Origin: JBKPDV01 sp046728075 | GTDB lineage: Bacteria > Acidobacteriota > Thermoanaerobaculia > UBA5066 > Gp7-AA6 | NCBI GenBank assembly: GCA_046728075.1 | Contig: JBKPDV010000280.1 | Coordinates: 1 to 17,695 of the forward strand | Reading direction: 5' to 3' | DNA: 17,695 nucleotides | Shown: piece by piece, positions 14,881 through 17,695 of the stretch | Layout of the letters: each line of letters opens with the position of its first letter | How positions within the stretch are numbered: the first letter of the stretch is position 1 | The notes under the pieces: generated by a model | The model's input: only the letters and a program-made list of their open reading frames with translations | What the model was told of the DNA's origin: nothing | The model's database searches: none | Program-made: the position numbers and the translations under genes

Positions 14881-15755
14881 AGTTCGGCGTCTACCATCTG
14901 ATCTGGGCCCCGCCTCTCTCCAACGAGACTCTCGCTGAGCTCGGCCGCCGCGCGAAGAGCCTGGGAGCCGACGTCCTCGAGCTCGCCATCGGGCGCGATC
15001 CGCTCCCCTTCGATCCGCGCGCGGTCGCCCGCTCCTTCGCGGACATCGGCATCGAAGGAACGCTCGTGACGACGCTGAACGCCGAGCGCGACCTCGCGAG
15101 CCCCGACGCGGCCGTGCGGCGGACCGGTGTGAACTACGTGCGGCAATATCTGGAGCATGCCGCGACTCTCGGGTCGCCGGTTCTTTCGGGCCCTTTCTTC
15201 GGCCCGGTCTGGAATCCGACTCTTCTCTCCCCCGTCGAGCGTACGGATCGGTGGGCTCGCTGCGTGGAGGCGTTGTCGGCGCTCGGAGAGGACGCGCAGC
15301 GTCTGAACGTGCGGATTGCCGTCGAGCCGCTCTCGCGCTTCCACACCGCGTTCCTGAACACGACGGCGGACGCGGTCCGCCTGGTCGACGAGATCGGGCA
15401 CCCCAACGTCGGGATCCTCTTCGACACGTTCCAGATGAGCATCGAGGAAAAGAACCTCGGCGCCGCGATCCGGCTCGCGGGGCCGCGCGTCTTCCACGTG
15501 CATGCCTCCGAGAACGACCGCGGGACGCCCGGATCGGGCCACGTGGACTGGAGAGGCGTCGCGTCGGCGCTGAAAGAAACTCGCTACGACGGCTGCCTCG
15601 TCGTCGAGGCCTTCAACCCCGACAACGCCGATCTGGCCAATTTCGTCAAGGTCTGGCGCCGACTCGAAGTGGATCCGGACACCCTCGCCCGCGAGGGCCT
15701 GCGCTTCCTGCGAGGTCTGTTTGGTCGAGACCGCGCCGACACGGCATATCGTTGA
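14877..15755 (+). CDS. TIM-barrel sugar epimerase/isomerase (D-tagatose 3-epimerase-like)
   Basis: The 292-residue protein is a xylose-isomerase-like TIM barrel. Four expected metal ligands are in register: E150 (IAVEPLSRF), D183 (ILFDTFQMS), H209 (FHVHASENDR) and E244 (VVEAFNP). R215 in the ENDRGTPGSGHVDW loop and E156-region residues match ketose 3-epimerases, where two glutamates remove and add the proton at C3. E152/D185/H211/E246-type spacing in D-tagatose 3-epimerase supports the assignment. The true substrate may be a keto-sugar made by the preceding dehydrogenase. The ATG overlaps that gene's stop, and GAGGT (14863-14867) lies 9 nt upstream. The gene ends 22 bp before the VOC gene. 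Confidence 0.87.
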   Translation: MKFGVYHLIWAPPLSNETLAELGRRAKSLGADVLELAIGRDPLPFDPRAVARSFADIGIEGTLVTTLNAERDLASPDAAVRRTGVNYVRQYLEHAATLGSPVLSGPFFGPVWNPTLLSPVERTDRWARCVEALSALGEDAQRLNVRIAVEPLSRFHTAFLNTTADAVRLVDEIGHPNVGILFDTFQMSIEEKNLGAAIRLAGPRVFHVHASENDRGTPGSGHVDWRGVASALKETRYDGCLVVEAFNPDNADLANFVKVWRRLEVDPDTLAREGLRFLRGLFGRDRADTAYR

Positions 15756-15777
15756 CTCGGCGAAAAGGGGGGCTGCC

Positions 15778-16227
15778 ATGATCATCGGCGCGCACTCGAT
15801 TATCTACAGCACGAAGCCCGAGGCCGATCGCGCCTTTTTGCGCGACGTCCTGGAGCTGCCCAACGTCGATGTGGGAGGCGGATGGCTCATCTTCGGGCTG
15901 CCTCCGGCGGAGGTCGCCGTGCATCCGTCCGACGAGAACGACGTGCACGAGTTCTACCTGATGTGCGACGACGTGGAAGCGTTTATCGCGGAGATGGGCA
16001 AGCGCAAGATCGCCTGCGGGCCCGTTCACAACCAGGGATGGGGACTCCTTACGGAAGTGATGCTCCCCGGCGGCGGGAAGCTCGGCGTCTATCAGCCGCG
16101 CCACGCGCGCCCCAGAGCGGTGAAAGTCGGAAAGGCTCCCCGGAGGCGGGCGGGCGTCGCGTCGAGGAAAGCCGACAAGAAAACGGCGAGAAAGCCGACG
16201 AAGAGGCGTTCGCGCCGTCGCGGCTGA
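15778..16227 (+). CDS. VOC (glyoxalase-fold) protein with basic C-terminal tail
   Basis: A 149-residue protein. Residues 1-112 form one VOC-superfamily module: H6-S-I-I-Y, A-F-L-R-D-V-L-E-L (19-27), W-L-I-F-G-L-P (36-42), H57-E-F-Y-L-M-C-D-D-V (57-66) and E93-V-M-L-P-G-G-G-K-L-G-V-Y-Q-P. Such modules pair as metal-binding enzymes (glyoxalase, dioxygenase, epimerase types) or bind ligands; here the specific reaction is unknown. Residues 113-149 are a tail with 18 Lys/Arg and a single acidic residue, ending TKRRSRRRG, reminiscent of histone H1-like or RNA/DNA-binding tails. The ATG at 15778 has a purine-rich GGGG run (15767-15772) 5 nt upstream and starts exactly at the fold; an upstream TTG at 15721 would overlap the epimerase gene and is not favoured. 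Confidence 0.78.
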   Translation: MIIGAHSIIYSTKPEADRAFLRDVLELPNVDVGGGWLIFGLPPAEVAVHPSDENDVHEFYLMCDDVEAFIAEMGKRKIACGPVHNQGWGLLTEVMLPGGGKLGVYQPRHARPRAVKVGKAPRRRAGVASRKADKKTARKPTKRRSRRRG

Positions 16228-16279
16228 ACCGTCGACCCGGTGAGGCGCAGGCGGCCGCCGGGACAAGACAGGAGGTCTC

Positions 16280-16915
16280 ATGGAAGACCAGAATCCTCTC
16301 TTCGAGCAAAACAGGGCCTGGGCGGCAGAGCGCCGCGCAGCAGATCCTCAGTTCTTCGCTCGGCTTTGCGGGATCCAACAGCCGAAATATTTGTGGATCG
16401 GATGTTCGGACAGCCGCGTGCCTGCGAACCAGATCGTGGGCCTCGCGCCCGGCGAGCTCTTCGTGCACCGCAACGTCGCAAACATCGTCCTCCCGGGAGA
16501 TCCCAACTGCATGGCCGTCGTGCAATATGCCGTGGAGACGCTTCAGGTCCGACAGATCATCATCTGCGGCCACTACGGCTGCGGCGGTGTCCTCGCGGCG
16601 ATGGAACCCGACGCTTCCTCCCTCTCGGCGCACGTGCAGAGATGGCTTGCCCCTCTCCGGCACCTGGCTCTCGAGCGCACCGCCGAGCTGCAGTCGATCA
16701 CCGACTCGGAAAGACGATGGAGGAGACTTTGCGAGATGAACGTCGCGGACCAAGTTCGGCGGCTCGTGTCGTCGGATGTCGCGGTCGACGCCCATCTGCG
16801 CGGTCTTCCCCTGGTCGTCCATGGCTGGATCTACGACCTGCGAGACGGATTGCTTCGCGATCTCGGCGTGACCCGGGGCCTTTCCTCCCGCTCGGAAGCC
16901 GCGCAGGCCCTCTGA
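16280..16915 (+). CDS. can: Beta-class carbonic anhydrase
   Basis: The 211-residue enzyme interconverts carbon dioxide and bicarbonate. All catalytic residues are present: zinc ligands C42, H98 and C101, and the D44-x-R46 dyad in C42-S-D-S-R46. These positions have the same numbering as in E. coli Can (about 220 residues). Other family marks are N65-V-A-N68, G53-L-A-P-G and the C-terminal G-L-P-L-V-V-H-G-W-I-Y-D segment. It is cytoplasmic, with no signal peptide, and would supply bicarbonate for carboxylation and pH balance. AGGAGGT (16270-16276) sits 3 nt before the ATG. It is separated by 52 bp from the VOC gene and has no obvious functional tie to it. Confidence 0.95.
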   Translation: MEDQNPLFEQNRAWAAERRAADPQFFARLCGIQQPKYLWIGCSDSRVPANQIVGLAPGELFVHRNVANIVLPGDPNCMAVVQYAVETLQVRQIIICGHYGCGGVLAAMEPDASSLSAHVQRWLAPLRHLALERTAELQSITDSERRWRRLCEMNVADQVRRLVSSDVAVDAHLRGLPLVVHGWIYDLRDGLLRDLGVTRGLSSRSEAAQAL

Positions 16916-16958
16916 GCGCCGCCCGCCTATGTCGAGACACCCTCATCGGCTGCCACAG

Positions 16959-16977
16959 GAGGGCTGACCGGGCCCTC
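16959..16977. other. Inverted repeat after the carbonic anhydrase gene
   Basis: GAGGGC (16959-16964) and GCCCTC (16972-16977) form a perfect 6-bp GC-rich stem with a 7-nt loop in the 118-bp gap between the carbonic anhydrase and the membrane protein genes. There is no following T-run, so it is not a standard intrinsic terminator; it may be a weak terminator or chance. Confidence 0.25.
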
Positions 16978-17033
16978 GCGAACGGACCGGGGAACTTCCA
17001 GAAGAGTTCACGAGCAAGGAGGCGTTGAGACGA

Positions 17034-17435
17034 ATGAAGAAGGTCAACATCGCGATGTATGGATTGTTAGCCGTCGGCGCCCTCCTGTTGGGAGCGATCG
17101 CTCTCGTCAGTCCTCAAAGCATCCTGCCCGGAGCGGCAACCTCGATGACAGAGTCCCACCTTCTTCGCGAGGAGGGGGCCTTCAGTGTGTTCCTCGGCCT
17201 CATGGCGGCGTGGTGCATCGTGAACTACGAACAGCGGCGAGGAGTGCACGCCTCGCTCCTCGTCTTCTCTCTGCTGATCTCCGCCATCCACTGGAGAGAG
17301 TACTTTGTTGGACACCTGCACCTTGCGAGCGCGCTATACAACAGCGTCCTCTTCGTCGTGCTGGCTGTGATGGCGGTCGTCGGTCGCTCGGAGCTCGCGC
17401 GGCGCGGCATCCCGGAAGCAGCCAGCTCTCGATGA
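17034..17435 (+). CDS. Small four-helix integral membrane protein, function unknown
   Basis: A 133-residue protein with four likely membrane helices: about 5-25, 47-67, 72-88 and 98-118. Between the first and second lies a polar loop (SMTESHLLREEG), and between the third and fourth HWREYFVGHLHLAS. This resembles small DUF4345-type membrane proteins, but I would not assign a family. The ATG at 17034 is preferred: AAGGAGG (17016-17022) is 11 nt upstream, whereas the in-frame TTG at 17025 would be only 2 nt from it. The stop overlaps the next start as ATGA (17432-17435), so the next lipoprotein is likely co-translated. Confidence 0.7.
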   Translation: MKKVNIAMYGLLAVGALLLGAIALVSPQSILPGAATSMTESHLLREEGAFSVFLGLMAAWCIVNYEQRRGVHASLLVFSLLISAIHWREYFVGHLHLASALYNSVLFVVLAVMAVVGRSELARRGIPEAASSR

Positions 17436-17695
17436 TTCGACACGCGACGGAAGCGGCTCTGGCGCTTCTCTGCCTCTGGGCCTGCAAGGGAGACGCCGAT
17501 TTCAGCGATGCCATGCCGGCGCCGGTGACGCTGAACGCGGACAACTATCGACGGGAGATCTCCGATATCGATCGCCTCGTGTTCGAGGAAAAGCCGTTCG
17601 GAGAGACGCGGCGCGAAGCCCTTGCGGCAAGACTGGAGGAGCTCGCCAAACGAGTGAGGGCGTCCTCGGACTCCCGCTTCATCACGATCGAAGTG
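17432..17695 (+). CDS. N-terminal part of a lipoprotein gene, cut by the window edge
   Basis: An open frame of 88 codons begins with ATG overlapping the upstream stop and runs to the end of the window without a stop. The peptide starts MIRHATEAALALLCLWAC, a short signal sequence with lipobox L15-W-A-C18, followed by KGDADFSDAMPAPVTL and a helical, charged region (RREISDIDRLVFEEK, ETRREALAARLEELAKRV, then SSDSRFITIEV). The family is not recognisable from this fragment. High GC third positions and the 4-bp overlap support a genuine gene. Confidence 0.65.
   Translation, partial: MIRHATEAALALLCLWACKGDADFSDAMPAPVTLNADNYRREISDIDRLVFEEKPFGETRREALAARLEELAKRVRASSDSRFITIEV

Noticed and set aside
15721..15777. 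Upstream TTG start for the VOC protein
   Set aside because: It would overlap the epimerase gene by 35 bp and add residues outside the VOC fold; the ATG at 15778 has a purine-rich binding site.
16249..16258. GGCGGCCGCC palindrome between the VOC and carbonic anhydrase genes
   Set aside because: All-GC palindromes of this length are common at this base composition, and it has no T-run to act as a terminator.
1..17695. CRISPR arrays, tRNA or rRNA genes, insertion sequences
   Set aside because: I looked for regularly spaced repeats, cloverleaf-like tracts and transposase motifs and found none; coding sequence fills nearly the whole window.

Overview
The window is gene-dense, GC-rich bacterial DNA. 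It holds 19 protein genes (18 complete, one running off the right edge) with short or overlapping junctions; the longest gap is 118 bp. I see no rRNA, tRNA, insertion sequence or CRISPR array. The cell envelope is clearly that of a diderm (Gram-negative-type) bacterium: there are two outer-membrane beta-barrel candidates, several lipoproteins and a complete Mla/MCE lipid-transport operon. The combination recalls Acidobacteriota or other soil/subsurface diderm phyla as much as Proteobacteria, but nothing here fixes the phylum.

Region 1 (41-4548, + strand) is an envelope block. It encodes an exported thioredoxin-fold protein whose two active-site cysteines are both serine, an exported protein with a CPMH...CPVCGM heavy-metal-binding motif, an OprD-type porin, a second predicted outer-membrane protein of the phenol-degradation/MetA-like type, and a small lipoprotein. 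The first two genes look less GC-biased in codon choice than the rest.

Region 2 (4582-8650, + strand) is an MCE lipid ABC transporter operon: an MlaE permease with an N-terminal STAS (MlaB-like) domain, MlaF ATPase, MlaD/MCE protein and a PqiC-type auxiliary lipoprotein, joined by 4-bp start/stop overlaps, followed by a small membrane-anchored protein of unknown function. A perfect 15-bp dyad lies just before the first gene.

Region 3 (8686-12297, - strand) is a two-gene catabolic unit: an acyl-CoA ligase followed by a fused class II aldolase/short-chain dehydrogenase of the rhamnulose-1-phosphate aldolase type. A tandem 8-bp repeat made of start codons sits at the junction.

Region 4 (12383-17695, + strand) starts divergently with a stand-alone MshEN (type II secretion/type IV pilus ATPase N-domain) protein carrying a C-terminal GAF-like domain. 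A three-gene sugar module follows: Gfo/Idh/MocA oxidoreductase, TIM-barrel sugar epimerase, and a VOC protein with a strongly basic tail. The window ends with a beta-carbonic anhydrase, a four-helix membrane protein and the start of a lipoprotein gene.

Most of this is recognisable housekeeping and accessory metabolism. The points that deserve a second look are the Cys-less thioredoxin beside the metal-binding protein, the orphan MshEN-GAF-like protein, the basic tail on the VOC protein, and the two short repeat/dyad elements at gene junctions.
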